Positions 50,291 to 60,983 of a DNA stretch of 64,000 bases are shown piece by piece. The translations under genes were made by a program, and so were the position numbers. Position 1 is the first letter of the stretch. Each line of letters begins with the position of its first letter. The notes below the pieces were generated by a model, which worked only from the letters and a program-made list of their open reading frames with translations, ran no database searches and had not been told where the DNA came from. This DNA is from Anas platyrhynchos. Taxonomy: Eukaryota; Chordata; Aves; Anseriformes; Anatidae. The stretch lies in assembly GCF_047663525.1 (NCBI RefSeq), contig NC_092613.1, positions 6,039,501 through 6,103,500 on the forward strand, in the 5' to 3' direction.

Positions 50291-53104
50291 AATTGGAGCC
50301 GGGGAAAGAGCAAAATGGGTTTTTCCCTTCCTCTCAAGATGAAAACAGAAGAGGCGAGGAGCTGAGCTCCCTTTAGCAGGCACTGAGGAGGAGGAGAGCT
50401 GAAAACAATAAATTGTGAAAAGAGGAGAAAAATTAGAAGTGGGTTGAAAAGTGTGGCAGGGCCAGAGGGTCCCAGGGACTGCTTAGCCTCTAACTGACAT
50501 CCTCTTCCTGCTGGCTGTGAATGCTGGCATGAGGAAAATGGGCCACAGAGAAGGAAAGCCGGGAAGCTGTGTGGGCTGGAGGTGGGGGAGCGAGCAGCAG
50601 GAGATGCCTGTCTGCCTAAACAAGAGGCAAAGAAGCAACGTGGAGAGACGAGGAAAGACATACCTATGTGGGAGAAGAGAGTGTATGAAAGCAAAACACG
50701 TGTATAGGAAGGTCGGTAATTCAAAGGCGTGCAGGGTCAGAGGTATAGAAACCTAGTGGCCAAGGAACAGAGGCATACGGAGAGATGTATGCAAGGGAGA
50801 GATGTGTGTGTGGCATAACCTCATACGAGAGAAACCTCCAGGGAACGGGAGAATGGAGTCTACAGGAAGGTTGGGATGCAAAGGAGTGAAAGGAGAGCAC
50901 ACAAACAGGAAAGGAAAGCAAGAAAAATAGGGAAAGAGAGGGACAGACATGTCCACAAAAGTAGGTGAGTGTGAGAGAAATCAGGGCACGTGCTAGTCAG
51001 TTTTATCACTGTGTCTGCTGTTGGATACGCTCTGCTATCAGGTTATGATTTGAGGTCGCCGTTTCTTTGCACATCTGGTGCCGTGTCGTCTGGGGCTGCG
51101 TGGGCACTGCCTGCGTGTGTCTGTGCTCTTTTTCGACTCTTTCTGCCTCGGGTTTGCATACACTGCCTAGGCAGGTTTCCCAAGGAGGCGAACAGCCCCT
51201 AGTTGTTGGCACAGGGGCTATTTGCATCGCTCTCAATAGTATTTGTGTACAACTGTGTGAAGGAGGACGAGTGTGTAAATCTACTATGTCTTTGTGGTGG
51301 GCACTGTGCACCGCCGCGTCTCGTAGCCCAGATGTGGCGGTGTCACCGTGTGCCCCTGTGTTCTGTGTGTCTGAGCGCCGAGCATGTGCTTGTTGGGTGT
51401 GTGTCAGGAAAAGGACAGGAGAATCCAGACAGGGTCAGGGGGGAAGGTGCACACAGAGGCCATGGTGCAGCTCCAAAGCAAAGGAGATCAGGTTTCAGGA
51501 GAGCCTGGAGCTAGGGCTGGAGGGGGACAGGAGGTGGGCTCTGCTGCCTGCATTCCCTGGCAGGCAGCACAAGGCAGGTTTAAAGAATATCCTTCCATTT
51601 AGGAGTTTGTTTATTATTCTTAACTAAGCAGCTCAGACAGGCAAGCCGGCAGCACCGTATCCACATTGACTTCCCAGGAAGGCAGGGAAGGGAGGGACAG
51701 GAAGGCAGATTTCCAGGCTAAGGGACAAAGGGATTTATGTACCGCTGTGCTGGGGAAGGGGGCAAGGCTGCTTTGCCAACTATTTAGAAAGAGGGTGGAA
51801 GACGGTCAGCTTTGGGAGGTCGGAGTGGAAGCTGGGTGGGGTACAGCCGGGGTATGGCAAACTGGCTCGTAGCTGCCGTGCTGTGCCAAAACCCAGCAGC
51901 ACTTTTCAGTTCTCTGCTGCTTTCACACTCGGGAAGTTCAGGCAAACTTCCTGAAAACCAGGAGCAGAGACTCAGGTGCGTTTTCTAGGGAGAAGTGATC
52001 TCTTCTCTCTCCTGTTAAAATCTAATCAGGAGCCACAGGGCACCAAAATACTTGTGGCAATAGAAATTCCCTCACCTTACAAGCGTGGCCATACCAGGGA
52101 GTCAACGCACATTTCTCAGGTCTGGGTTTTGGGTTGTCTGGCCCACCTGGCAATTTTTCAGCTACTGCAGCGATGACCAAGAACACAGAAACCCGGACAG
52201 AGAGACATTATTGGTGTGCATTTCTCACGGGGAGGCGCCACGTATCTGTGGGCTCCCTCGACACGTAGGTGATGGAGGAGGGCAAAGTTCTGGATGTCAA
52301 AACAGTGCAAAATACCCAGGAGTTGTTTTCCTGCATGCTGCTTTCACATGCCCAGCAGCTCAGCTAAATGTTATCCGTACAAAGATATGTAGACCAGCAC
52401 CTTCCACATCTCTGGGCTCCACGGTGTAAGAGCTGCAGGTTCAGGCAATGGGGCAGCCACAAGCAGACACCAAAACCTACCCCACATGCAAACGGGAGGG
52501 TTGGTGTCTTTGCAGCTCAGAGGGCAGGACTGCAAGGGAGGGAGTAGCGTTGCCATTCGCCGAGTGCTGCTGTGTGTGCTCACACTGTCATGAAAATGAG
52601 GTCAGGGAAGGTCATTCAGTTCAACAGTATAAATCAAGGAGGAAAGTAGAGTGGAAGCCTGTGAATTCTCGGGAGATCTCACCGGTGGGGGGTGGCCAGG
52701 GAGAGCGGAGGAGCAGCTAATGACGCCGAGAATGCCACACACGGGCGAAGCAGAAAATAACGGTGAATGAAAGCAGCCAAACGGCAGCAGCCAAAACAGA
52801 AGGCAGGAAAGCCCAGCCTCGGGTCCTTTATCCTGCGCTATAACCAATGCTTCGTGTTAACTCGCGGGATTATTCTGCCAGAGCAGGCAGAAAGGCTCCA
52901 CACCCTACAGTCCCGACCCGCTGACAGGAAACCTTTCACTGGAAACTTGCTTGCGTTTGGTGCAAAATGTCTCACTTCTGTTAGCAATTTGTTCCCCATC
53001 ACAGGCATTCCTGGGAGAAGTTTGGCCGGGGGTAGGAAACGGGCCAGGAGGGCTGCGTGCGGGGCGCTTCCACCTGGCGACCTGGTTAATAACACAATGG
53101 AGCA

Positions 53105-53290
53105 GACAGCCGGCCTTTCACCACCTCTCGCTCTCCTCCGTGTCCCTCATTCCACCTTTCACCACCTCCCCGTTCATTTCTCCCCTTTCTCCTCCCTTTT
53201 GCCGGGCTCCTCTCCCCTCCCCGGCTCCTCTTTACCTCTCCTTTCATCCTTTTCTTTCTCTGCTGCCGTCTGCCCTCACCGCATTCGGGT
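53105..53290 (+). repeat. Polypyrimidine-rich tract of about 185 bp
   Basis: C/T-rich low-complexity stretch (CACCACCTCTCGCTCTCCTC onward) with CTCCCCTTT and CTCCTCCC blocks. No gene signal is seen. Confidence 0.8.
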
Positions 53291-54151
53291 CTCACTCTCC
53301 CCAAACCTCCCAAACCCATCGCTTGTGCCCTGCCGCACCCCGAGGTGTGCTGGGGCTCTGGGCTTCCTCCTTGGGCTGGGTCTGAGGCTCCAACATGTTT
53401 TTTGTGACCAGATCCCCCCCCACATCAGCTCTCTCCCTGGACAGAAGTCTCCCTCTTCCCTTCCCCCTCGCTTTCTCTCCCTCACATAATATTTTCCATA
53501 TGAAGAAACCTTCCTGAAGCCGCGCGCTGCCCTCTCAGCGAGTCTTAGGCGGGTTAGAGGAGACCCTGGGAGCCTTTAATCCTCTCTCTCTCGCTTGCTT
53601 TCATCCTCAGCCACAGCTGGACGCCCCATTGATGTGGAACAGACCAAACACCAGGCCTCTCGCTAAGCTGCTGCTGTGGGGCCTCTTCTCCTTTAGAGCC
53701 GCGCCGAGCCCATGGCCCATGTCCTGCGTGCCGAGTGCCGGTCCCGCACACCCCGCAGCCCCCGGCTCCTCGCTACCGTTCCCGTTTCCCCCGGCCACCT
53801 CCCACCACCCTGATATAAGACAAGCCCCCGTCTCCTCCCTTATCCCGGCGCTATCCTTTCAGCCAGGATTACCGAGCATCAATTTCCACTGCCTTGCACC
53901 TCCTGCAGAGCACCAGGCCTGGATGAGGATGAGGCGCGCGGTTGTGTTTCCCCGCTGAAGACGCATCTGACGGTGGTGTCCCCCGGCAGGCTCCACTGTC
54001 TGGCAGAAAAGGCCTTAGGGCTGCAGCCTGCTTACAGTTTTGGGAAGTGGGGTCTTTGGCTGATCTCTTTGGGCACGCTGCAGTTGTGCAGCTTCTCTTA
54101 AGGGATTCTGCAGCATGCACAAAGTGGCCTCGTGCAGACACCTGCAGCGTT

Positions 54152-54421
54152 AGGACCCGAGGGAATGGTGTCAAGCTGTGAGAGGGGAGGTTCAGGCTGG
54201 ATATCGGGAAGAGGTTCTTCACCGAGAGGGTTGTCGCACACTGGAACAGGCTCCCCAGGGACAGAGTCACTGCGCTGAGCCTGTCGGAGTCTAAGCTGTG
54301 TTTGCACTGTGCTTTTAGTCATACGGTCTGATTTTTTGGGTAGACCTGTGCGATGCCAGGAGCTGGACTCAATGATCCTTGTGGGTCCCTTCCATCTCGG
54401 GATATCCTATGATTCTATGAT
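54152..54421 (+). mobile_element. CR1 LINE 3' end with intact terminal octamers
   Basis: The fragment runs from AGGACCCGAGGGAATGG to TATGATTCTATGATCT. It includes GGTTCAGGCTGGATATCGGG, CACTGGAACAGGCTCCCCAG and GGAGCTGGACTCAATGATCC, all typical CR1 3' UTR phrases, and ends in the ATTCTATG octamers. It is about 270 bp long, 5'-truncated as most bird CR1 copies are, and marks the left border of the repeat-rich part of the window. Confidence 0.93.
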
Positions 54422-54929
54422 CTCAGCGCCAGGGGAAGCTGTGCAGCGTGCCAAACTGCCACACCAGGCCACGTCCCACCGCCCAGGAGACCCCCACCAG
54501 CCCTGTGGGGCGAAGCACCCTGACATCGCACCCCCAGCTCCTGCCCCATGGGCTGATCAGAGCATTGCATTTTCACTCCGGCCACGGGGAAAGAACCAAC
54601 GAGGCCCCCAAAATCCAGAGCTCCATGAAGCTGGCGCCCCTCGGAGCCCCCCCCCCCTCGGGCCGGCCCCATTCGCGGTCCCCCTCTGCCCCCTAGCGGT
54701 CCTATGGCGGGGACACCGAGGCGGTGGTCGCAGCCCCTAGGAGGCGACTCCGGGGTTTTGTGGCCATGAGGAAGGGCAGAGAGGAGGGAGAGTTTCTGTG
54801 GAAGGGGAGAGAAGCGCAAGGCTGCATCCCCGAGGGGATGCGCAAGCTCGGAGGAAAGTTCAGGGGGCTTTGGGGATGTTCAGTACGTCGGCAGAGAGGC
54901 GGATTGATGATTTAGTTTGGAGAGGTAAA

Positions 54930-55290
54930 AGGATTCAAGCTGTCAGAAACACGGAGGGGAAATTAAAAGGATTGGGGATGGTTAGTCTGGGGTGGAAAGG
55001 CTGTGCAGGAGCCTGCAAAACAGGAGAAAGGGAAGCATCTGTTCTCCGTGTCACAGAAAGGAGAGAGGCGTTTAATAGCAGGGAGGCTCAGGTGGGAGGG
55101 AAAGCTTTCACGTCAGGATGGTGCAGCACTGAACAGGTCACCAGGAGAATGCTGCAGCCTGGACTGGTTAAACAGATCCTCAGACACAGCACAGGAGGAG
55201 GTGATCCTACTGTGTATCATTGGGGTGGATTAAGTGACCTCCTGAGATCCCATCCGCATCCTTTTCTGCACTGCTGTAATTAAAATCCAT
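54930..55290 (+). mobile_element. Possible retroposon 3' remnant
   Basis: The stretch reads like the 3' part of a non-LTR element, with a sentence-like order of phrases and GTGACCTCCTGAGATCCCATC near the end, similar in style to CR1 tails. I could not match it to a named subfamily and it lacks terminal octamers. Confidence 0.35.
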
Positions 55291-56230
55291 ACTGATCCTC
55301 TGTCAGAGGCACAGCAAGAGGACCACCATCATTGCTTCTTTGCAGCTCCCAGCATGCTGGGTCCTGCACAGACATCTCACGACCTGTCCTGCCCCTGAGA
55401 GCTCCTCTGCTCCAAGGCAGGACCTCCACTAGGCATGGTAAACGTGGATGCAGTGCCTCAGCCTTTCTTGCAGCACTGCGGCACAGTTCTTGGCTCACTT
55501 TGCAGGCAACCAGTTGCAGAAACTGAACTAATTGCAGGCTCTTGGGATTCGTTCATAAGAGAACCAGTGCATTCCTCCTTCTTGTTACTGAGCATCAAGT
55601 GCCTGATGAGAGAGGGATTTGGGGAAAAGACAATGCGGAGATATCTAGCACAAAATGATTAGCCAAAACGTATTGTTAATAAGCTGCTTATTCATATAAT
55701 TAGAAGTTATTTGCAGCCAGGGTGTCAGTACAGTCTCTCTGCACTGCTCTGGTAGAGCAAGGCAGGCAGGTACTGGCCCAGGGGAGACCACTGTGAGCAC
55801 ATCTGATGGTGGTGGGAAGGCAGAGGAATTTACTGCCACTTTATTTTGTTTTTGTCACTGTCTTGAAGGGCAGAGAAAGGCACGGTGATTTCAAGGGGAG
55901 GGAATCTGCCAGGCCACACCAACTGGAGCAATGTTCCCACCGTGGCAAGCACAAGACGTCTGGGGAGCAGCAGCAGGACTGTCCCTCTGCTCTGTCCCTG
56001 CAACAGCTAGAATGAGAGTAAGTACAAGACAAGTAAACCCTGCCACTGCTTGTGCTTCCCAAGGCAGCCACCCGAGGCAGAGGTGGCTGTGGAAGAGCTG
56101 AATTCCCTCTATTAGCTCTGTCCAGTGGCTGCACAAACACAGGCTGCACTGCACCCACCACATCTTCCTCCTCCCCATACCTCCACAGGGTTGAAGCCAA
56201 GGCTGCGGAGCACCAGGGCTGAAGACACTT
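55291..56230. other. Unassigned sequence between CR1 fragments
   Basis: No exon, repeat family or RNA gene is recognised. A minus-strand frame of 154 codons overlaps the CR1 fragment at its 5' end and is treated as chance. Confidence 0.5.
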
Positions 56231-56606
56231 GGGTTGTCCGGTCTGGAGAAGAGAAGGCTCAAAGGCAGCCTCATTGCTCTCTGCACCTTCCTGAGGAAGG
56301 AACACGGAGGTAACGGTCCCTTCTCCCCATTAACTGATGACAGGACACATGGGAACAACACAAAGCTGTGCCAGAGGAGGTTCAGACCAGACAATAATAA
56401 AAATTTCTTTATTGTGAGGGTGGTCAGACACTGGAACAGGCTTTCTAGAGAGGTAGTGGCTGCCCACGCCGGGTGACGTTCAAGAGGCATTTTGGATGAT
56501 GTCCTCAATAATATGCTTTAACTTTTGAGTAGCCCTGAAGTCCTCAGGCAGTTGGACTTGATGAGCATCATAGACTCCTTCCAACTGAACTACTCTATAA
56601 TTCTGA
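56231..56606 (+). mobile_element. CR1 LINE 3' fragment, diverged
   Basis: The plus strand reads a CR1 tail: GGTCTGGAGAAGAGAAGGCT, AGAGGAGGTTCAGACCAGAC, GTCAGACACTGGAACAGGCT, then GTTGGACTTGATGAGCATCA and a decayed octamer end (TATAATTCTGAG). Substitutions and small gaps are frequent, so it is older than the copy at 57.7 kb. An open frame through it is derived from the CR1 C-terminal region and is not a host gene. Confidence 0.88.
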
Positions 56607-57719
56607 GGCCAAGGACCGGCTGACTTTAATGATGTTGCTAGTGCAAGTGTCAGCATTCTTTCTGAGGCTGTCCCAGGGGTCTCTCAAAGACAACAGCTTG
56701 TCCTTGAATTCTAACACCTCGATGTCCTTATCAATAGGATTTAGCCAGTTCAGAAGACAATTAAATTACTCAAGTATGAATTTGGTTGTTAAACTGTAGT
56801 GAAAGATTTCTGTGCTGAGCCAAGTAGTAAGCCACAAAGCTCAGTCACTTCCTCTAACAATGCCAGTGTGGGATAGGAGGGTTCAGAGAGAAGGTAACTG
56901 CTATTGCTCTGATCTGCCTTCAGCACTGCCCTCTCTCTCGGCTCCAGCCAGGCACAGAGTTATGATTCCTCCTGCTTCTGCTCTTCTCTTTTCTAGGTAA
57001 GGAAGGGATGCAGCAGGAGGAGAGGCAAAGGGATCCTGGGTAGAATTTTTCTCCTGCATTTATCTAAGATCCTGTACAACGCATAGTATTCCAGCATTAG
57101 AAGAAGAAGTTCCTGAAAGTTTAACCACAAAACCAAGTTTCTCTTCAGACAGAGAATTTCCCTGCCCTGCTGGGAAAGGAAGAGGGTCAACTCCAGTTCC
57201 TATTACATAGAGATTCTGGCTTCTCCAGGCCCAGGAGCCAAGTCACACAGGGTGCAGTTTCCTCTTCAAGAACAGGCACATGCTCTTAAGCAGAAAAAAA
57301 AATAACAAAAAAAAAAGTTGCATTAGTCTCATTTGTCTCCACTTCTATGAAAAAAGGTCAAGTTATTGTAAGACTTACCTCAATTTTACATTCTTTCAAA
57401 ATTTCTTGCAGGATTTATTTTTTTTTCTCTCACCAACAACACCCCTCAAGATAAGGGGACCTAAGAATTTACCCAGCAATTGCTAGCTTGCTAGATTCTT
57501 CCACAGTCAGAAAAAGTGAAAAACTTCTCCCTAGCAGGAGTTTTATATTAACACATTTGCTAATGTGCTGAAGCCACTCAGGTGTGAACATTGATATGCT
57601 TCTCCCTGCTCTGCTGTGGTGGTAACAGGAAAGGAGAGGTGGAGTCCTTCTATCAAAAAACTGCTGCTGCACCTAAATCCAGCAGCTTCTTCTTCTCAGA
57701 ACTCAGGACGATGTGGGAA
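56607..57719. other. Unassigned sequence upstream of V relic 1
   Basis: The only suggestive point is ATGATTCCTCCTGCTTCTGC at 56,962, a short hydrophobic leader-like frame running to a TCTAG followed by GTAAGG donor at 56,997. It could be the signal exon of the decayed receptor, but it ends in phase 2 where this family uses phase 1. An A-rich tract lies at 57,293-57,316. Confidence 0.3.
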
Positions 57720-57980
57720 AAGAATCACAGAATCATTAGGGTTGGAAAAGACCTCCAAGGTCATCTGGTCCAACCACCCCCCTACCACCACTATCACCCA
57801 CTAAACCACATCCCTAAGCGCCAGGCACAACCTCTCCTTGAACACCCCCAGGGACGGTGACTCCACCACCTCCCTGGGCAACCCGTCCCAACACCTGACC
57901 ACTCTTTCTGAGAAGAAATGTCTCCTCATTTCCCAACTGAACTTCCTCTGTTGCATCTTGAGGCCATTCCCTTTAGTTCT
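57720..57980 (-). mobile_element. CR1 LINE 3' fragment
   Basis: GAATCACAGAATCATTAGGG followed by the phrase for a CR1 tail (ACCTCCAAGGTCATCTGGTCC...) marks a minus-strand CR1 3' end of about 260 bp, truncated at its 5' side near GAGGCCATTCCC. It lies just 5' of V relic 1. The ACCACCCCCCTACCACC stretch resembles CR1 subfamilies I associate with waterfowl and gamefowl. The subfamily is not certain. Confidence 0.93.
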
Positions 57981-58116
57981 GCTGGGACATGGCTGAAATC
58001 AGGGACAGGATTTCACCTGTGAAGACTTTATCCCATAGTGGGCATGTAGTTTGTGGAAGATGTGTGTCATCGTGTCTCTTAGCCAGGATTTATACTGTGC
58101 TTCATATGCTTTGCAG

Positions 58117-58425
58117 TGGTCCAGTACCACCCTCTGTCATACGTCCCTGTAACATCCAGAACTACAGCGATGTGAGGAGAGCCTGGTGCCGAAGGAAAGA
58201 CAGAGATGAATATGATACCTTAGTCATCACTGGTTACCGTCTATCATCATATCTCAACAAGGTTTGTACAGAGAGAAGCACGGTGCTTGATGACACCCAG
58301 AAGGAGATGATCACTGTCACAATGCAGGAGCTGCAGGTTCAGGACTCGGTATTGTGCTGGTGTCCACACTATGCACATTCTCATTTTTTCCTGAATAACT
58401 GAGATTAAGCTGTCTGTTTCTAAGA
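58117..58425 (+). pseudogene. Decayed V-type Ig exon, TREM/CD300-like (relic 1)
   Basis: The middle frame reads a V-domain pattern: a first cysteine in RPCNIQNY, RAWCRR, LDDTQKE, ITVTMQELQVQDS and CWCPHY where a YWC ending is expected. A TGA stop closes this frame at 58,400-58,402. In another frame the next bases encode EIKLSVSK followed by a donor-like GTGATT in phase 1, exactly where the intact exons end. The start after the TTTGCAG acceptor also needs a different frame, so at least two frameshifts are present, one probably in the T6 run near 58,385. The accompanying WCR...C cysteine is missing. A sequencing error could explain one shift, but hardly all the changes. Confidence 0.7.
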
Positions 58426-58526
58426 GTGATTATTTCTTTCTGAGGAAAATGCGGGGCATTTTGTAGATTTCTACCTCATTTCTTTCTGCTTTTCAGTGGT
58501 TTGTAGTACTCTCTCCCAGGTTATTT

Positions 58527-59000
58527 AGGAATCACAATAGCCATAGTAGGTCAGATCAAAGGTCTCCAACAGTGGCTAAAGCAGATAATTAGTTAAGAAA
58601 GAGTATAAAAACAGAGAGGCATGAAGAAACAGTTGTCCAGAATACTCTCCTAGCCTGCAGCAATTCCCTGCAGAGGGCATTTTTATTATAAGAGCAATGA
58701 CTAAATTCTTTTATCTCTTTAATTCTTCCATTTGTTCTGCTAGCACATAAAAACTTTTGGTACGTGAACATCCTGTGGCAGTGAGCTCCACACTTTATGC
58801 ATACATGCATGCATGGAAAATTTCCTTTTTTCCTTGTATTCTAGCTAGTGACTTGCTTCTTGTAAGACAATGAATTATTGCTCCTGTGCTCTTTCCATGC
58901 TATTCCCAATTTTATACACTCCTGCATTATCATCCCTGTCCTTTCCTTTCCTTTCCAAAAAGTTGTTTTAGTCATTTCTATATATAAGGTGACCCAGATC
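58527..59000 (-). mobile_element. Ancient amniote CR1-like remnant between the V relics
   Basis: CATAGTAGGTCAGATCAAAG, CTCCAACAGTGGCTAAAGCA, CCTGTGGCAGTGAGCTCCAC and TTTTATACACTCCTGCATTATCATCC follow one another in the order known from an old CR1-type retroposon shared by turtles, crocodilians and birds (consensus recalled, not compared by computer). It is deeply diverged, with gaps. It lies between V relics 1 and 2, so that intron has stood since early bird ancestry or before. Confidence 0.6.
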
Positions 59001-59179
59001 TTTCTCTGTCTTGGCTGTTTATCTCTGATCACCAACTTAGCTGTCTAACTCAGAGTACAGACTCCACAGGTTTCTGTTGCAATATGCTTTGATTTATTTG
59101 GAGGCATAGTTTTAGTTTTATTATTCTAAATTTTGTAAGAGACCAAAATATTTGGAATTTCTTTTACTTAGTATCCCAG

Positions 59180-59578
59180 GTCAATTCGACCCTCCCATAG
59201 CTAAAGTGTCTGTGAACTGGCTTACAATATTGTGCTTATTCTAATAGTGGGAAACCGGTGCAATTGGATGTTTTACCTGGACACTACTAACCAGTTTGAC
59301 CTTATCCAGAAACCCAAGGATATGCAACCAGGGAGATGGAGACTGTCTCTGCCGAGTGTCCTGGTCAGTACAGAAAAGATGACCAGCGCCTCTGAGAATA
59401 ACACTGAAAAAGAAAGATACACCATAAATGATAACATCTAGAAGGGAGTTCTCAACATCACCATCAAAAAGATCACAGTGTCACAGTACAAGACAGTGGA
59501 GAATACTAGCGATCATTTTCATTTGTGATCATTCTCAGCTCTCCCAAATAAAGGAAATTAAGCTGGCTGTTTTCATAA
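59180..59578 (+). pseudogene. Heavily decayed V-type Ig exon (relic 2)
   Basis: An acceptor-like TATCCCAG is followed by a reading close to a V-domain start (PIAKVSVN), then stops. Further on, RYTINDNI, a TAG stop at 59,439-59,441, and KGVLNITIKKITVSQ match the RxSIxDD...VTITMxxLxxQDSG part of the family. The end reads EIKLAVF just before a GTGAAT donor-like site. The region is longer than a normal V exon of this family (about 400 versus 330-350 nt) and lacks the conserved cysteines. It is older than relic 1. The assignment rests on the order and spacing of several short matches. Confidence 0.5.
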
Positions 59579-59782
59579 GTGAATGCATTTTTTTTTTTTA
59601 ATTGGAGAAACTCCTTTCTCCTCGCTTTCCTAGCAGAGGAATTCACTTCGTGCCCCACCTCCTCCACCCATTTTCTCCTCTCTATACTCCATAGTTCATC
59701 TTATCTATTCAGCTGCTTGTGAACCCCAGCTCCCTCGCCATATCATCTCCAGTTCCTGAATCATACTGGGAATCAAAAGGAC

Positions 59783-60142
59783 ATGCAGAGCCAGGAGGCC
59801 ATGGTTAGCTGTCCATTTTCACACCCAACTGAGTGTCAGCCATGCCAGGAGTTGCTTTGTATGGCTTATTTCAATATTTCCACTATTTCCCCTGTACTCA
59901 AAATCACTTCAGCCATGCCTATAGAGACCTCGCTGTCAGTACGCCACCTCAGCAGCTGCACACTTGACTGTCCACACAGTTCCACTTTGTTTCCTGTCAC
60001 CAACAAGGTCAGTCTTTCCTCCGAATGCATTTTACTTGGAGGTGAAACAGCAAACATCTTTTACTACTGCTTTTCTGAAGACTCCTTTAACTCCACTGAA
60101 ACAGCTGTCAGTAATGAGGAACAAATAAAACAAAACAGGTGA
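59783..60142 (+). other. Unassigned 119-codon open frame between V relics and receptor gene
   Basis: The frame runs 119 codons with nine cysteines and several N-glycosylation sequons, ends at a TGA and shows no V-domain pattern I recognise. It lies 200 bp after relic 2 and 800 bp before the intact receptor. It might be remains of a stalk or domain exon from the decayed gene, or chance. No function is proposed. Confidence 0.2.
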
Positions 60143-60940
60143 GCTGTCCCTCACTGCCAGGTAAAAGGGGCAGCATGGGCCAGTCTGAGCACCAAAGGGT
60201 AGAAAAGGACAGATTCTGCCAGGCCATGTCCACTTTTGCCCTAAGTGACAAAAGAACCCCCTTTCTTTATCAGCAAAGCAAGTGAGTAAGAGCGGAAAAA
60301 GATAACCTAGCTTATCTCACAGTTGCAAAACTACGTGCCAAAGTTCTTCACAAACAAACAAAAAAAATAAAAATAAATAAATCATAATAATAATAAAAAG
60401 ACACTAAGATGCTGTAACATTATAGGGCAAGGAAAAAAAATCTTGACATAGAAAGTGGCAGACAGAAAAGAAAAGGAATGCTGCTATTTCACCACATGTG
60501 GAAAGAGAAACCCACGAGGTTGCCCACAGAGCCGCGGCCTCTCTGCCATCACACCTTGAGGGGACTTTGGGCAAGGGCCTGGGCAGGGGGCACCTGGGGA
60601 GCACAGAGGGAAGGGCAGGGCCACAGCAAAGGACCTGCCCCATCTCTCATGCCTTGGCAAGGCCAAAGGAGTGCCCTGTTGCCACTGGCATGAGGGCAGA
60701 GCGTGACAATGGCCAAGGGAGAGCAGCAATGTGCCCCTGGCGTCAGGATGGGCTGTGCTCTGCTCTCGGCCACTTCCCCTAACGCACCCTGAGCTGCTCT
60801 TGTTATTCGGTGGCCTTGCAAAACATGGTGAAGGACTTCCGTGGGAAGGCAAGACCTCAGGCACTTCCTCCAGCGGCGTCAGTGGGAGGCAGGAGGGCTC
60901 ACCGGGCAGACGCGTTGCAACGGGGCGCGTTGGGGAGGCC
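60143..60940. promoter_or_regulatory. Upstream region of the two-V receptor gene
   Basis: The stretch holds an AT-rich block at 60,360-60,400, several GGAA words and the PU.1-type site. GC content rises towards the start codon, and no TATA box is seen. The transcription start cannot be placed exactly; it probably lies within about 100 bp of the ATG. Confidence 0.4.
60862..60870 (-). promoter_or_regulatory. PU.1/ETS-type site in the receptor promoter
   Basis: The minus strand reads GAGGAAGTG, the core of the PU.1 (SPI1) recognition sequence, 71 bp before the receptor ATG. No TATA box is visible in the preceding 150 bp. TATA-less promoters with a PU.1 site close to the start are usual for myeloid receptor genes. 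Binding is inferred from the motif only. Confidence 0.45.
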
Positions 60941-60983
60941 ATGGAGCTGCGAGTCGTCCTCCTGCTGCCGCTCTGCTTCCCAG
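60941..60983 (+). CDS. Exon 1: signal peptide of the two-V-domain receptor
   Basis: The exon encodes a short leader, MELRVVLLLPLCFP, followed by a split Gly codon. It ends at CCCAG followed by GTACGAG, a good splice donor in phase 1. The ATG sits in GAGGCCATGG, a strong translation context. This exon is too short to appear in an ordinary ORF search. It was placed from the hydrophobic leader, the donor and the matching phase of the next exon. Confidence 0.75.

Larger units (their letters stand above)
44961..54151. other. Non-coding stretch, no gene seen
   Basis: The AT-rich part (45.0-46.2 kb) has several A and T runs and no gene. From 49.8 kb the DNA becomes GC-richer and more repetitive in texture. 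A MIR-like fossil, a G-rich tract and two motif clusters are listed separately. Confidence 0.6.

Noticed and set aside
50125-50724. 199-codon minus-strand frame with hydrophobic parts
   Set aside because: The hydrophobic parts come from purine-rich DNA read in reverse; no family pattern or start context.
56962-56996. Signal-exon-like frame upstream of V relic 1
   Set aside because: Phase 2 end does not fit the family's phase-1 rule and no transcript evidence exists; mentioned only in the regional entry.
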